Origin: Symbiodinium natans
Lineage: Eukaryota > Sar > Dinophyceae > Suessiales > Symbiodiniaceae
DNA length: 64,000 nt
NCBI GenBank assembly: GCA_905221605.1
Contig: CAJNDS010002639.1
Coordinates: forward strand, 85,445 to 149,444
Direction: 5' to 3'
Notes under the pieces: model-generated
What the model was told of the DNA's origin: nothing
What the model saw: only the letters and a program-made list of their open reading frames with translations
The model's database searches: none
Program-made: the position numbers and the translations under genes
Shown here: positions 24,586-33,641 of the stretch, piece after piece
Numbering within the stretch: the stretch's first letter is position 1
Layout: every line of letters begins with the position of its first letter

Positions 24586-24735
24586 GTATTTGGGATTTTA
24601 GCGCCTTTGATTTCAACATCTGGTTTGCCCTGATAACGATTATATATACTCAATTCGGAATCCGCAAGGCGCATCTGGAGCGCGAGCTCCAAGAGGAGAG
24701 AGTGGCGCGTGCCAAGGAGGAGAAGGACTCATACT
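24586..24735 (+). CDS. transmembrane plus coiled-coil exon (type B)
   Basis: After acceptor CTCCCGCAG the frame reads GIWDFSAFDFNIWFALITII then YTQFGI, a hydrophobic aromatic segment that may span or associate with a membrane, followed by the charged AHLERELQEERVARAKEEKD. The second part matches the exons at 25716 (LLAELQEERAARAKQQADQQ) and 26239 (ELIREIKEEKAKDAQEKKD). The 3' limit is uncertain. Suggests a membrane-anchored coiled-coil protein; no named family. Confidence 0.5.
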
Positions 24736-25715
24736 TCCTGCCACTACTAGCCGCAGTTTCAGATTTGGTGTCCTCTTCGAACGACTGCAGTATGAGCAAA
24801 CTGTCCAAAATCCCGGTCGAACCTGGGACGAGACAAGCCACAAACGAAATTCCAAATGTGACGGACAATGAACAGGACCCCCCATGGCGCCCAGGTCCCA
24901 GACCCGCCCTGTCGAAACCCGGCGTCGGGTGCTGCCTCGAGGGCTATTGTGTTACGAGTTGTTTTGCAGTGCCAGGTCGCCCTGTGAGCACCACCCCGCC
25001 CCGCTTCGCAACTTCTTCCCAAGATTCTGTGCCGAATGCTCAGGGCTTCAACAAGATGTCTTGCTCCCCACGCGGCTCCTTACATCATCTGATTTCTCAT
25101 CCTGTGCAGAATGTCTTGTGCCACAATGAATGCTTCGCTGGCAACCCGTCGCTCTTCGCTCACACTCGGTACAGTGCTGCCGAATCAAAGCTCCGACAGA
25201 GCCGGGACTTGGTGACTGCTTCGAAATGTGGAAACTGTCTAACTCTCGGTGTGATGGCAGAGTGATAGCTACATAGCAAAGCCCCAGATACATGAAGGGG
25301 AAACGACAAAGAAACATGAAGCAAGATCTTGAGGAGAGCGGGCTGACCGACTGACTCGTGACTTTGGATCCACTGCATACGTAGGGAGAGGTTTGAAAAA
25401 ATGCGCATGTTGCAATTTTGGGGGTTGCAAGGGTGGGGCTTTTGGTAGGTGTTTCATACAAAGAAACCTAGACTGGTCCTTTTTAGGGCCAAATGCTGCA
25501 CAAACAGCAGCAGCATGACGAGGAACTAGTGGGTAGGGCGTCCGTTTTCTTTCCAAGAATACTCCTGCTACACAATCTTTCCGTCCCGAGGCCGGTACGA
25601 CAGGCTCTGTCACTGACATTTTAACAGCTGCAGTTATTGCAGCTTCGGCCCCAAGAATCTTGCGACCCATACTGCCATACTGTATGTGTCGCTTCACCAT
25701 ACGATCTGGAGCCAG

Positions 25716-25778
25716 GATCTCCTTGCTGAGCTTCAGGAGGAGAGGGCGGCACGAGCCAAGCAGCAAGCGGATCAGCAG
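25716..25778 (+). CDS. coiled-coil exon, type B
   Basis: 63 nt after acceptor GGAGCCAG. It encodes DLLAELQEERAARAKQQADQ, then Q, followed by GC that may be a GC donor. Paralogous to the segments at 24664 and 26239. Confidence 0.5.
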
Positions 25779-25834
25779 GCCGGTGCTCTGCGGGCTTCAA
25801 GTTTCGGGCCTGATTTCGTTTGTTGGTATGCAAG

Positions 25835-25889
25835 GAGACACAAAACAACGTGAAGGAACTCACACAGCTGCTCAAGAAGGCTGGCGCAC
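25835..25889 (+). CDS. coiled-coil exon, type A
   Basis: 55 nt between an AG (25833-25834) and donor GTTTAG. It encodes ETQNNVKELTQLLKKAGA. Alternation with the type B exons (25716, 26239) implies duplication of an A-B exon pair. Confidence 0.5.
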
Positions 25890-26238
25890 GTTTAGCGTTG
25901 TTTTGTAAAGGTCCGTGCAAAAGCCTGCGACTTGAGTTTGAGGGCACAGCGCTTGTTGTGGTACCCCAGCACTATGCCCATCACCTGACTTCGGTATTTC
26001 TTCCCTGGAAGTTTGGGCTTTCCAGAATGCTGAGGCCACTGACGACATGAAGGAAGCGAAGGCTGTTCACTTACACGAGAGCGAGCAGCCCCACTCCTTG
26101 GCCGAGGAGGGCTTTTGTTGCCAAACTTGCACTGCATAAGCTTTGCAGTGTGCGTTGAGGAGTGAGGCCACGGTCTTTTGTTGGGCGGGCTGAGGCAACA
26201 CTTTTTGCAAGGGACTTCAGGGTTTAGGATCCGATCAG

Positions 26239-26298
26239 GAGCTGATTCGCGAGATCAAAGAAGAGAAGGCCAAGGACGCTCAAGAGAAGAAGGACGGA
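26239..26298 (+). CDS. coiled-coil exon, type B
   Basis: After acceptor CCGATCAG the frame encodes ELIREIKEEKAKDAQEKKDG. Third copy of the ELQEER-type helix. Donor not clear. Confidence 0.45.
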
Positions 26299-26868
26299 GT
26301 CTTGCACAGCCCGATCGCCAGGAGTGTGATGTGGCTGTAGTATCACAGAGCATCACGTGACAGTATGACTCTTGCTGTGCTGTAAAGCTGTAAACCCCCA
26401 CATCATTTCAAGATATGCGAGTTTCATCCAAAATCAGGCGGTCATGGCTGAGATCAAGCAGATAAAGACAGTGCAGGCCACCGAGAGAAGCGACAAGCAG
26501 GCAGGTCCAGGGGTTTTCGGGCTACGCGTTTCAGGCGAATTCAGTCGCAGGAAGAGTTCAGGTAGCTTTGTTGCACATGAGCTCCAAGCAAAAGTTGAGG
26601 TGGAGGAGAGACAGCTGGAACACATCACCCAGCTGCTGGGGACGCTGGGATCCTCGCGTTCGGAGAACTCCGTCACGCAGCCAAAGGTCCCCCGAAAGCC
26701 TTCTCCGGAACACGAGGCATTCCCACTCTGTCGTGGGCAGCCTCTTGGGCCTCTTGGGGAGGTGCAACTTTCTGCGACACATAAGAGCAACAGGAGTCAC
26801 ACGTCCAAATGCTCGCCCGACACACATGTCAGGCTGTTCGCTCCCCAAGCTGACAATAGCGAGCATCC

Positions 26869-27072
26869 GTTTGAGTTCGGATGCTGCCCTGTGCATGAGG
26901 AGTACTGCGCAGGTTGCGAGGCCATGGACGCAACAGGAGCCGCAGGAGCATGTAAGACCTGCAGCGGGGGGTTTACCCGACTTACCGCGGGAACCTGTGT
27001 CGCCTGCATGGACTTTCCGCACTGGGTGGACAACACCTCCAAGAATTGCTACGAGGCGAGCTGCTCAGATGA
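26869..27072 (+). CDS. cysteine-rich exon (furin/EGF-like spacing)
   Basis: Encodes a segment with about twelve Cys: GCCPVHEEYCAGCEAMDATG, then ACKTCSGGFTRLTAGTCVAC and MDFPHWVDNTSKNCYEASC. The C-x2-C and T-x2-C-x-x-C spacing with Gly-Phe-Thr resembles growth-factor-receptor or furin-like Cys-rich repeats. The phrase CVACxDxPxWVD is one I associate with repetitive extracellular dinoflagellate proteins. Probably an extracellular module downstream of the coiled-coil exons of the same gene. Confidence 0.55.
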
Positions 27073-27827
27073 AGCTTGGGCTCGCAGTTTTTCGAAGTCC
27101 GTTGGGGAAATGGGAGTCCCTGCTTTTGTTTTCTGGAATGTTCCAATTCTTGGGATCATGATCGGAGAAGCGTGACACCTTACAGTGTAGAGACTGGAGA
27201 AGAACCATCTGAGGAATTCAAGGTCTCGGCTGGCACATAGACAAGACTCGAAATGCATGCCTTTTTTGGTCGGTTAGGGCAGGTACTCAGATAATGTCGG
27301 AACCCGAGCAATTAGAAAGAGCTTTGGGAGGGTTCCAATAACTTTAAAGAACTCCAATCCCAAACCCTAACCAAAATTCACAAACCCTCAGCCTGCAATC
27401 AAGACTAAGGAGCCTTACCAGGGCATTTCGAGCCGCGAAGCGTGCTGTGCGTGTGGGGGCGGGCATCGCGAGGGTACCAAGCCGCCCAGTCTGCTATTGG
27501 TTTGTAGGGTTTAGGGTTGGGGGTTTAGGATTTGGGGTTTAGGGTTTGAGGAAGGGGGCATGGCATGAAAGTCCTCTTCACAGCGCATGATGACGATATC
27601 CCTTGAAGACGACTCTTTAGCTCTCAACGGTTGACGTTCCCTGGGCACTTTTAAACTCAAACCACCCCGAACCTCACCAAGCAGTAAACCCTAAACCCAA
27701 AACCCCAAACCCCTGAACCATAAAAGATCTATCCCAGATCCTAATTTGCACAAGAACCCGCAAGCGTATCAATTAACATTCCTAGTTTCCCTCAGCACCA
27801 CTTTTCATGCACTCTTCAACCTTTTAG
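27073..27827. other. putative intron, telomere-like text
   Basis: Contains GGGTTTAGGG words (27505-27545) and CCCTAAACCC words (27680-27720), with no coding support. Confidence 0.45.
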
Positions 27828-27870
27828 GTTCGTCTACTACGTGGGGCCCATGGCCATGGGCCGCACAGAG
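27828..27870 (+). CDS. putative small exon (43 nt)
   Basis: Lies between acceptor CCTTTTAG and donor GTAGTT. It encodes FVYYVGPMAMGRTE. Good splice context and coding composition; function unknown. Confidence 0.45.
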
Positions 27871-28249
27871 GTAGTTGGTCATCCACTGCCTCGAACGGCG
27901 CACAAGTACTCTCTGAACAAGGACTGGTTTAATGCAGAGTTTGCCGTTTCTGTTGTGTTTTCTAGTTCTTCTGGTTTAGGCTTAGCTTCTGCAATTTTGG
28001 TTGTAGGGGCAAGTGCGAGGGTGTCGGGTACACGGGCAGTTCCCGCTTTCCGGTACGTGCAGGCCTGTTCCCAAAGCCTTGCTGTCGCTACCAGCCCTTG
28101 GGGCAAGAGGGGCACAGCGGCCTTTTTGCCATCTCTTGGGTGAAACCTCAGCCCTTTGAGTTTTGGGTTTAGGGTTTGGCGAAGGTACCAAACCAATGAC
28201 TGATTGCTTGTTGACTCGGGTAACATGCCAAACAGCCCAACATTTGGCA

Positions 28250-28330
28250 CACTCTGCTTGAGGAGTGCGAGCTTGTGAAGTTTGGCTTAAGCCTGGAGCC
28301 CGAGACGGGCAAGCTCAAGCTGGCCCAGGG
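28250..28330 (+). CDS. putative exon, cadherin/Ig-like repeat fragment
   Basis: Encodes LLEECELVKFGLSLEPETGK then LKLAQG. The pattern F-x-L-x-x-x-T-G-x-L-x-L recurs in IDEKSGELSL (46573) and FSLDVLTGALQV (about 48340), on the far side of the mobile element. This suggests one host gene interrupted by the insertion. Limits uncertain. Confidence 0.4.
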
Positions 28331-28427
28331 TTGCGGGTCCCTGGGCTGTTGGGAGAGCCCCATCGAGGCAGGAACCCATCGACGAGTACGACTTCAACTT
28401 CTTACGTACGACGTACAACTACAAAGA

Positions 28428-28497
28428 CAACAACAGCGGCAACAACAGCGGCAGTAGCAGCAGCCGCAGCAGCAGCCGCAGCCGCAGCAGCAACAAC
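28428..28497. repeat. CAA/CAG/CGG trinucleotide repeat at element 3' end
   Basis: Degenerate CAN repeat abutting the 3' end of the minus-strand element. It has the same repeat class and strand as the CAA tract at 45901-45992 that abuts the 5' end, consistent with insertion into one CAN microsatellite. Confidence 0.8.
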
Positions 28498-28844
28498 ATT
28501 TCATTTCATTTCGAACGCATGTGCGGGTCATGTCCCACACCTTGGCGGGCATTGAGGGTGAAAATTAAGTGACCTACTCGTTCGGGACCTGGTCTGTTTC
28601 GATGTCCTGGCCATTGCAAGCCAGGTGGGTTGCGCTTCTGTACACTTCTCTGCGAGATTGGTCTTCAACCTCAGCAGGCAAGCTTGCAGGCAGGCCGAGT
28701 CTGGGGGGCATCAGCTATGCAGGCTGGCGCTTGTGCATTATGAGGCATGGAGGCTTTTCTTCTGCAGTGCGAGCAGTGGTCTGGAGGTGTGATTAAGTCC
28801 AGAATTCGGACTAGAGGAACTTAGGGATTCTATGGTTCAGTTTG

Positions 28845-28863
28845 CTGGAGGCGACCTCACTCG
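28845..28863 (-). repeat. punctuation motif copy 1
   Basis: Element-strand CGAGTGAGGTCGCCTCCAG. Contains the TGA stop of ORF10; it is the only copy-1 site with G at the variable position. Confidence 0.85.
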
Positions 28864-30106
28864 CATACTGGAACCAGGCTGGTTGTCCGATATGGGGACG
28901 CCAGAATGGCAGCTTCTCGAGCTCGAAGGAGGGACCGAAGCCGTCCACGATGAGAGGAGGTGAGCATCTTGAACACTATTGCGTAGGGCTTGTGCTCTTC
29001 GTAGATGTCATCATAGAGCGGATTGATGATTTGATAGAAGCGGAGGGCCATGCTGTTCTGGAAGTCTTGAGAATGATCCTCAGGGTTAGGAATGCCAGCA
29101 TTAGCTCGAAATGCAGAGTTGACTTGCTTTAGCAGGGCATCCTCGAAGAGCTCCAGTAGTTCACCTCGCGAGATAACCGTGTCCGCGATCATGGATCGAA
29201 TCCAAGAAACTTCCTCTGCATTAATCTCTCGAAGCAGCCACTGCCTGTACGTGACCAAATCCTCGCGAATTTGGTCCTGGTAGTGCGTAAGATGAGGCAG
29301 CAGAGCCAGGAGATGTGGGTCGTAGGACAAACCATTGAGGTGATGGTCCTGATGTTGAAAGCGCCATCCATTCTTAACTGGCGATGCCCCTTCGGCGGAA
29401 GAAGAGACTTTGAGCAGCTGCTGCACCCGGTATACTGTGGAGGCTCGCCTTAGCGCCTGCAGGTCGAAGTATTGAAGGTCCAGTTGCTTGTCATCGTGCA
29501 GACGAAGATTGTCAGGGAAGTAGTCCGAGCCTTGTCCTGGAGCATGCGATGGCTGTGACTGCTCAATGCCTGAGAGTAGGCGTGGAGTTGACGATCGCAT
29601 GAGAAGGTGTAGATGCGACAGGGCGTTGGCAATCATAAAGTGCACCTCACCTTGGCCGAAGTGGCGCGTCAGGTACGTCCAGATGCGCTGGGTGGTAGGC
29701 TCCGCATCTTCGAGCTGGAAGGAGTTCTGGCCAGGACCATCATTGGTGTAGTCGCGAATCGCCTGAGAGATGAAGAGGAGCTGGCGCTTCTGATGGTACG
29801 TTAGAGTAGGAGAGCGAGGCTCTGTCAGCATCATCTCTTCATGCTTCCGTTTTGCGGCCAAGTTTCGGGGTGCAGTTTTGGGAAGGTAGAGCCGCAACTC
29901 TCCCATGTGCCGGTGAACTTTCTCCGCGAGCAGCTTCAAGAAGCTGCAGGTGCGCGAGGCTATCCGTATCTGGCGGTTCAAGTGTGGGATCGCTTCCCCC
30001 GCAGGGGTGCGTGAGGATGCCAGGTCCAGATTGCTCGCTGCGGCGGCGCCAGATGGAGTTGTAGGGTAGGCAGCGGTAGGAAAAGAGACTCAAGAAGTAC
30101 CTCCAT
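28857..30106 (-). pseudogene. ORF10, ORF8 paralogue with frameshift
   Basis: Starts at ATG 30106 with MEVLLESLFLPLP, identical to the ORF8 start. A frame change at about 30040-30070 then separates this from the long downstream frame, which is open to 28857. Upstream of the nominal start the second frame still aligns with ORF8 (ASSRTPAGEA against ASTRIPADDA), so a small indel is the simplest explanation. The body is about 70 percent identical to ORF8 by eye (RIASRTCSF, AAKRKHEEMM, RDYTNDGPGQNSFQLEDAE, ALRFYQIINPL). The stop is the TGA inside motif copy 1. Function unknown. The frameshift may be a lesion, an error, or programmed; I infer a lesion. Confidence 0.65.
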
Positions 30107-30165
30107 TGCCTGTTCACGGCTGAGGACGGGGTGAAGGTCTGCCATGGGCCTAGGTGGAAGTTCGC

Positions 30166-30184
30166 CAGGAGGGGACCTCACTCG
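30166..30184 (-). repeat. punctuation motif copy 2
   Basis: Consensus copy, 59 nt upstream of the ORF10 ATG. Confidence 0.9.
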
Positions 30185-30294
30185 TGCGAACCTGAGGGAA
30201 AACTTTGCGAGAAGAGCTGTGCTTAGTGAGGCTTGGCGTGGGAAGATCGGAGCTACACGCTTTTTCCCGCAATTTGGGAAGATAGTGCAGTGAA

Positions 30295-30313
30295 CAGGAG
30301 GGGACCTCACTCG
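30295..30313 (-). repeat. punctuation motif copy 3
   Basis: Consensus copy starting 29 nt after the ORF9 stop. Confidence 0.9.
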
Positions 30314-30342
30314 TTTGGAAGGCTTTGGTGCTCGGACGGTCT

Positions 30343-31581
30343 CTAGCCCCGAATTTTGTCGTCTAGCGTCTGCTTCAGACGTTGACGATGTCGAACGAGG
30401 AGCAGTGTCAGCGCCACAGCAAAGTTCTTATAGTCATCATAGACCTGGTCGTGGAGCGGGGAAAGAATTGTGATGACTCCTTGTGCCTGCTCGAAATCTC
30501 CTTGGTCTCCTCCATATCTGTGTCGTATTTGTTGCCAGAGACTGTCAGCAAAGTAGCGATGCAGAGTGTCTCTAGGTAGAAGCTGATTCACTACCAGGTT
30601 GCGCACCCACAGGAAGTCCTCATCGGACAGAGGGGTTGACAGCCATAGGCGGTACAGTGTCAGGATCTCTCGGAGTGTCTCCTGATAGTGCGGGATCATT
30701 GAAACCAATTTGGTGTGGTAGTCCTCGTAGTCAAGCTTTGAGAGATCACGGTCTTGTTCAAGGAAATCCCAGCCATCTCGGATCTGGTCGCTGGCCGATG
30801 TAGGTGTGGAGGCCGTAATAGTCCGCAGTTGTTGTAGTAGGCGAAGCTGAAGTGATGCTCTTTTGAGCGTTCTGAAATCGTATGCGTCAAGATCAAGCTG
30901 ATGTGGGTCTTGAAGCCGGAGGCCTAGGGGGAAATATGCTTGGCCTTGCCAGGTCTCCGCCGTCGTTTGGGGATGCAGCTGGAGTAGGTTCCGTTGATGT
31001 GCTGGAGTGAATTCAGACCTCAGAATGACCTTGGCCTGCTCCAAAGTGCGGAGCAGAATGGCATTCAGCTCTGATTGCGAGAGCCTCCCGGTGAGATAAT
31101 GCCAGGTTAAAGCACCAGCCTGATCGGCTTCGGACGTGCTAAAGGACGGCGAGCCTTCTCCGTCATTTGTGTAGTTGTGGATCATGAGGGTGAGGTACAT
31201 GATTTGCTGGCGCTGGAGGGGCCCCATATTCGGGGGTAGGTGCGCTGAAGGCTGCTCGTCGTCGATGTGCTTGCGCTTACCTGCCAAGATACGTGGGCTA
31301 GCCTCAAGGGGCAGGGCAGTGTGTCTTCCCTCGCGCCAAGCCAGGTACCGATCCAAGTGACATATGAAGCTGCAGAGACGTGATGCTACTCGCATGCTTC
31401 GTTCTGCCATGCGTTCAAGGTCTTCTGTAGTGAAGAGGAGCCTCCTCGGGGCGAGATGAGTTGTTGCTGAGGCTGATGTGGCCATGTGCTCACTGATGCC
31501 GCCAGGTAGGTAGATGGTCGTTGGGACGTGGAGCGACTTCAGAAAAATCTCGAGCAGAACCTCGCGAGACGGTGAAGGCAT
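30343..31581 (-). CDS. ORF9, helical protein of the ORF7-10 family
   Basis: 412 codons from ATG 31581. Remote similarity to ORF8 and ORF10 runs along the whole length: R-x-ASR-L-CSF near residue 65, an AGKRKH-type basic cluster that could be a nuclear localisation signal, NYTNDGEG, a W-x-YLT segment, a LDLDAYDFRTLKRAS segment, and ILSPLHDQVYDDYKNFA near the C-terminus. Predominantly helical by composition, with no enzyme motif seen. The ATG lies 16 nt after a degenerate motif copy and the stop (TAG) lies 29 nt before motif copy 3. Not recognised as any named family; a structural or nucleoprotein role is only a guess. Confidence 0.75.
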   Translation of the reverse strand: MPSPSREVLLEIFLKSLHVPTTIYLPGGISEHMATSASATTHLAPRRLLFTTEDLERMAERSMRVASRLCSFICHLDRYLAWREGRHTALPLEASPRILAGKRKHIDDEQPSAHLPPNMGPLQRQQIMYLTLMIHNYTNDGEGSPSFSTSEADQAGALTWHYLTGRLSQSELNAILLRTLEQAKVILRSEFTPAHQRNLLQLHPQTTAETWQGQAYFPLGLRLQDPHQLDLDAYDFRTLKRASLQLRLLQQLRTITASTPTSASDQIRDGWDFLEQDRDLSKLDYEDYHTKLVSMIPHYQETLREILTLYRLWLSTPLSDEDFLWVRNLVVNQLLPRDTLHRYFADSLWQQIRHRYGGDQGDFEQAQGVITILSPLHDQVYDDYKNFAVALTLLLVRHRQRLKQTLDDKIRG

Positions 31582-31597
31582 GGCTGGTTTGCTAGCT

Positions 31598-31613
31598 GGA
31601 TGGAGACCTCACG
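31598..31613 (-). repeat. punctuation motif copy 4 (degenerate)
   Basis: Element-strand CGTGAGGTCTCCATCC, 16 nt upstream of the ORF9 ATG. Core GAGGTCTCC retained. Confidence 0.65.
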
Positions 31614-31912
31614 TGGCCAGCCTGTGTGGAGAGGCTGAGCCCGGCTGTGGCAAGCTTCAATGAAAGCAGAAAGCTGCAGACTTGAATGTGTTACTAGGTG
31701 AATCAGCCAGGGCTGAGGCATTGGCTCTGCATCAGGCTCCAACTATCTGCAGAAAGACCTTATTGCCGGAGAATGCCGCAGTAGTCTTAGTGAGAAGGGA
31801 CTGTGCTGCAGTTGGAGATGCAGGAGACTTTTCCGCTGCTTTATCTTGGCTTGCAAAAGGCTGCTGGTGTCCTAGTTGGACAGAGACGTTGCTAACCTGG
31901 TGCTCTACTTTG

Positions 31913-31931
31913 CAGGAGGGGACCTCACAAG
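31913..31931 (-). repeat. punctuation motif copy 5
   Basis: Core intact with 5' CTTGTGAGG variant; starts 16 nt after the ORF8 stop. Confidence 0.9.
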
Positions 31932-31947
31932 CAAAGTTGCTAGCAGG

Positions 31948-33189
31948 CTAGGGTGCAAAAAGGCGAAGCAAGGACTGGTGCCTCTCGTGCGACAAAGTAC
32001 GATGAAGTGATCGAGCCCGTTGGCGGTTCAGGGGAGTGAGCATCTTATAGACGATCGCAAACGGCTTGTACTCCTCGTAGACGTCATCATGTAGAGGATT
32101 GATGATTTGGTAGAAGCGAAGAGCCATGCTATTTTGGAAGTTCGGAGTGGAATCAACGTGGCGAGGAGACTCAGCACTGGCCTGAAGTGTATGGTTTACC
32201 TGCTTGAGGAGAGCATGCTCGAAAAGTTCGCGGAGTTCTCCTCTCGAGACTGCCGACTCTAAAAGTGTGTCACGGGCCCAGGCCGTCTCCTCTTCAGTGA
32301 TGTCACGTAGGAGCCATTGCCTGTACATCACCAGGTTCTCTCGGAGTTGGTCCTGGTAGTCCGGGAGGTGTGGCAGCAAGGCCTGGAGATGCTTGTCATA
32401 GGGCAATGAGTCGAGATGTTGCGCTTGTTGCTGGAAGCGCCAGCCATTGGTGACAGGCGACTCTCCGCCCTGGGTTGAGTGAGATATCTTGAGAAGCTGC
32501 TGTACTCGGTATATCGTCGACGCACGCCTGAGTGCCTGAAGGTCGAAGTATTGGAGGTCCAAGTGTTTGTCTTCGGGTAGGCCTAGATGTGGGGGAAAAT
32601 AACCCTGACCTTGTCCCGGAGCCATGGACGGCTGCGACTGCTCCATGCTTGACATCAGACTTGGTGTCGCCGACTTCATCAGGAGGTGGAGATGCGACAA
32701 GGCGGTGTCTATCATAAAGTTGATCTCTCCTTTGGCAAAGTGGCGGGTTAGGTACGTCCAAATTCGAAGTGCGGTATTCTCCGCATCTTCGAGTTGAAAG
32801 GAGTTTTGGCCTGGGCCATCATTTGTGTAGTCCCTGATCGCCTGAGATATGAAGATGAGCTGACGCCGCCGAAGGTAAGTCAGAGTGTTCTCCTGAGGCT
32901 CGTGGAGCATCATTTCCTCGTGCTTACGTTTGGCTGCTAGCTGTCGAGTGGCAGTTTTGGGGAGGTAGAGTCGAAGGTCACCCAGTCTCCAGTTGATCTT
33001 CTCCGTGAGCAATTTCATGAAGCTGCAGGTGCGGGAAGCTATGCGTATCTGACGGTCCGAGTGCCGGAGGGCGTCGTCTGCCGGGATACGTGTAGATGCC
33101 ATTTGTATAGTGCTGGCCTCGTGGTCTCCCGGGGAGGATGCAGGGTAAACCGGAAGCGGGAGGAAAAGGGATTCCAGAAGCACCTCCAT
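31948..33189 (-). CDS. ORF8, helical protein of the ORF7-10 family
   Basis: 413 codons, starting MEVLLESLFLPLPVYPASSP. It carries SDRQIRIASRTCSFMKLL (about residue 45), a basic AAKRKHEEMM cluster (about 80), QAIRDYTNDGPGQNSFQLED, LQYFDLQALRRASTIYRVQQ (about 215) and ALRFYQIINPLHDDVYEEYK near the C-terminus. Closest relative is ORF10. The ATG is 51 nt downstream of motif copy 6 and the stop is 16 nt upstream of motif copy 5. No catalytic motif or membrane segment is visible. Intact frame, unlike ORF10. Confidence 0.8.
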   Translation of the reverse strand: MEVLLESLFLPLPVYPASSPGDHEASTIQMASTRIPADDALRHSDRQIRIASRTCSFMKLLTEKINWRLGDLRLYLPKTATRQLAAKRKHEEMMLHEPQENTLTYLRRRQLIFISQAIRDYTNDGPGQNSFQLEDAENTALRIWTYLTRHFAKGEINFMIDTALSHLHLLMKSATPSLMSSMEQSQPSMAPGQGQGYFPPHLGLPEDKHLDLQYFDLQALRRASTIYRVQQLLKISHSTQGGESPVTNGWRFQQQAQHLDSLPYDKHLQALLPHLPDYQDQLRENLVMYRQWLLRDITEEETAWARDTLLESAVSRGELRELFEHALLKQVNHTLQASAESPRHVDSTPNFQNSMALRFYQIINPLHDDVYEEYKPFAIVYKMLTPLNRQRARSLHRTLSHERHQSLLRLFAP

Positions 33190-33240
33190 GGTTTTATCCC
33201 TGCTCAGTCTGGAGGGAGGGCCTCCATGGTCAGGCTCATA

Positions 33241-33259
33241 CAGGAGGGGACCTCACTCG
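33241..33259 (-). repeat. punctuation motif copy 6
   Basis: Consensus copy, 51 nt upstream of the ORF8 ATG. Confidence 0.9.
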
Positions 33260-33622
33260 TATGAAGACTCTGATGTTAGCCGGAGCAAACACAGCTGCCA
33301 TGGTACTTTTGGGCCGAAGGTAAGCAACCAGGAGGTGAAGTTTCAAGGAAGGCCTCTCTCGGGCTAAGCTGCAGGGGTGGGGTTGCGCAGCAGAGTTCAA
33401 GCTTAAGGTGGGCAGAGCTGAGGCACTGGCACTGGTGCGTGTTTCCCTCTTTCTGGTTAAGGACCTGAGGCTCTGCACGGAGAGGGAGAGGGGTGAGACG
33501 GTCTAGATTTGTGTTTGGGAGAGGCGCAGAGTAGCGGGAATAATTCTCCTTTGTCTGTTAGCAGCAGGCATCGTCGATCTTCTTGTGAGAAAGAAGTTGA
33601 TTAGGTTAGTTAAGTAGCCGAC

Positions 33623-33641
33623 CAGGAGGGGACCTCACTCG
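33623..33641 (-). repeat. punctuation motif copy 7
   Basis: Consensus copy. Its internal TGA (33635-33637 on the plus coordinate) is the ORF7 stop. Confidence 0.9.

Noticed and set aside
32328-32761. Shadow ORFs inside ORF8 and similar ones inside ORF1 and ORF2
   Set aside because: They are alternative-frame shadows of conserved ORFs in GC-rich sequence.
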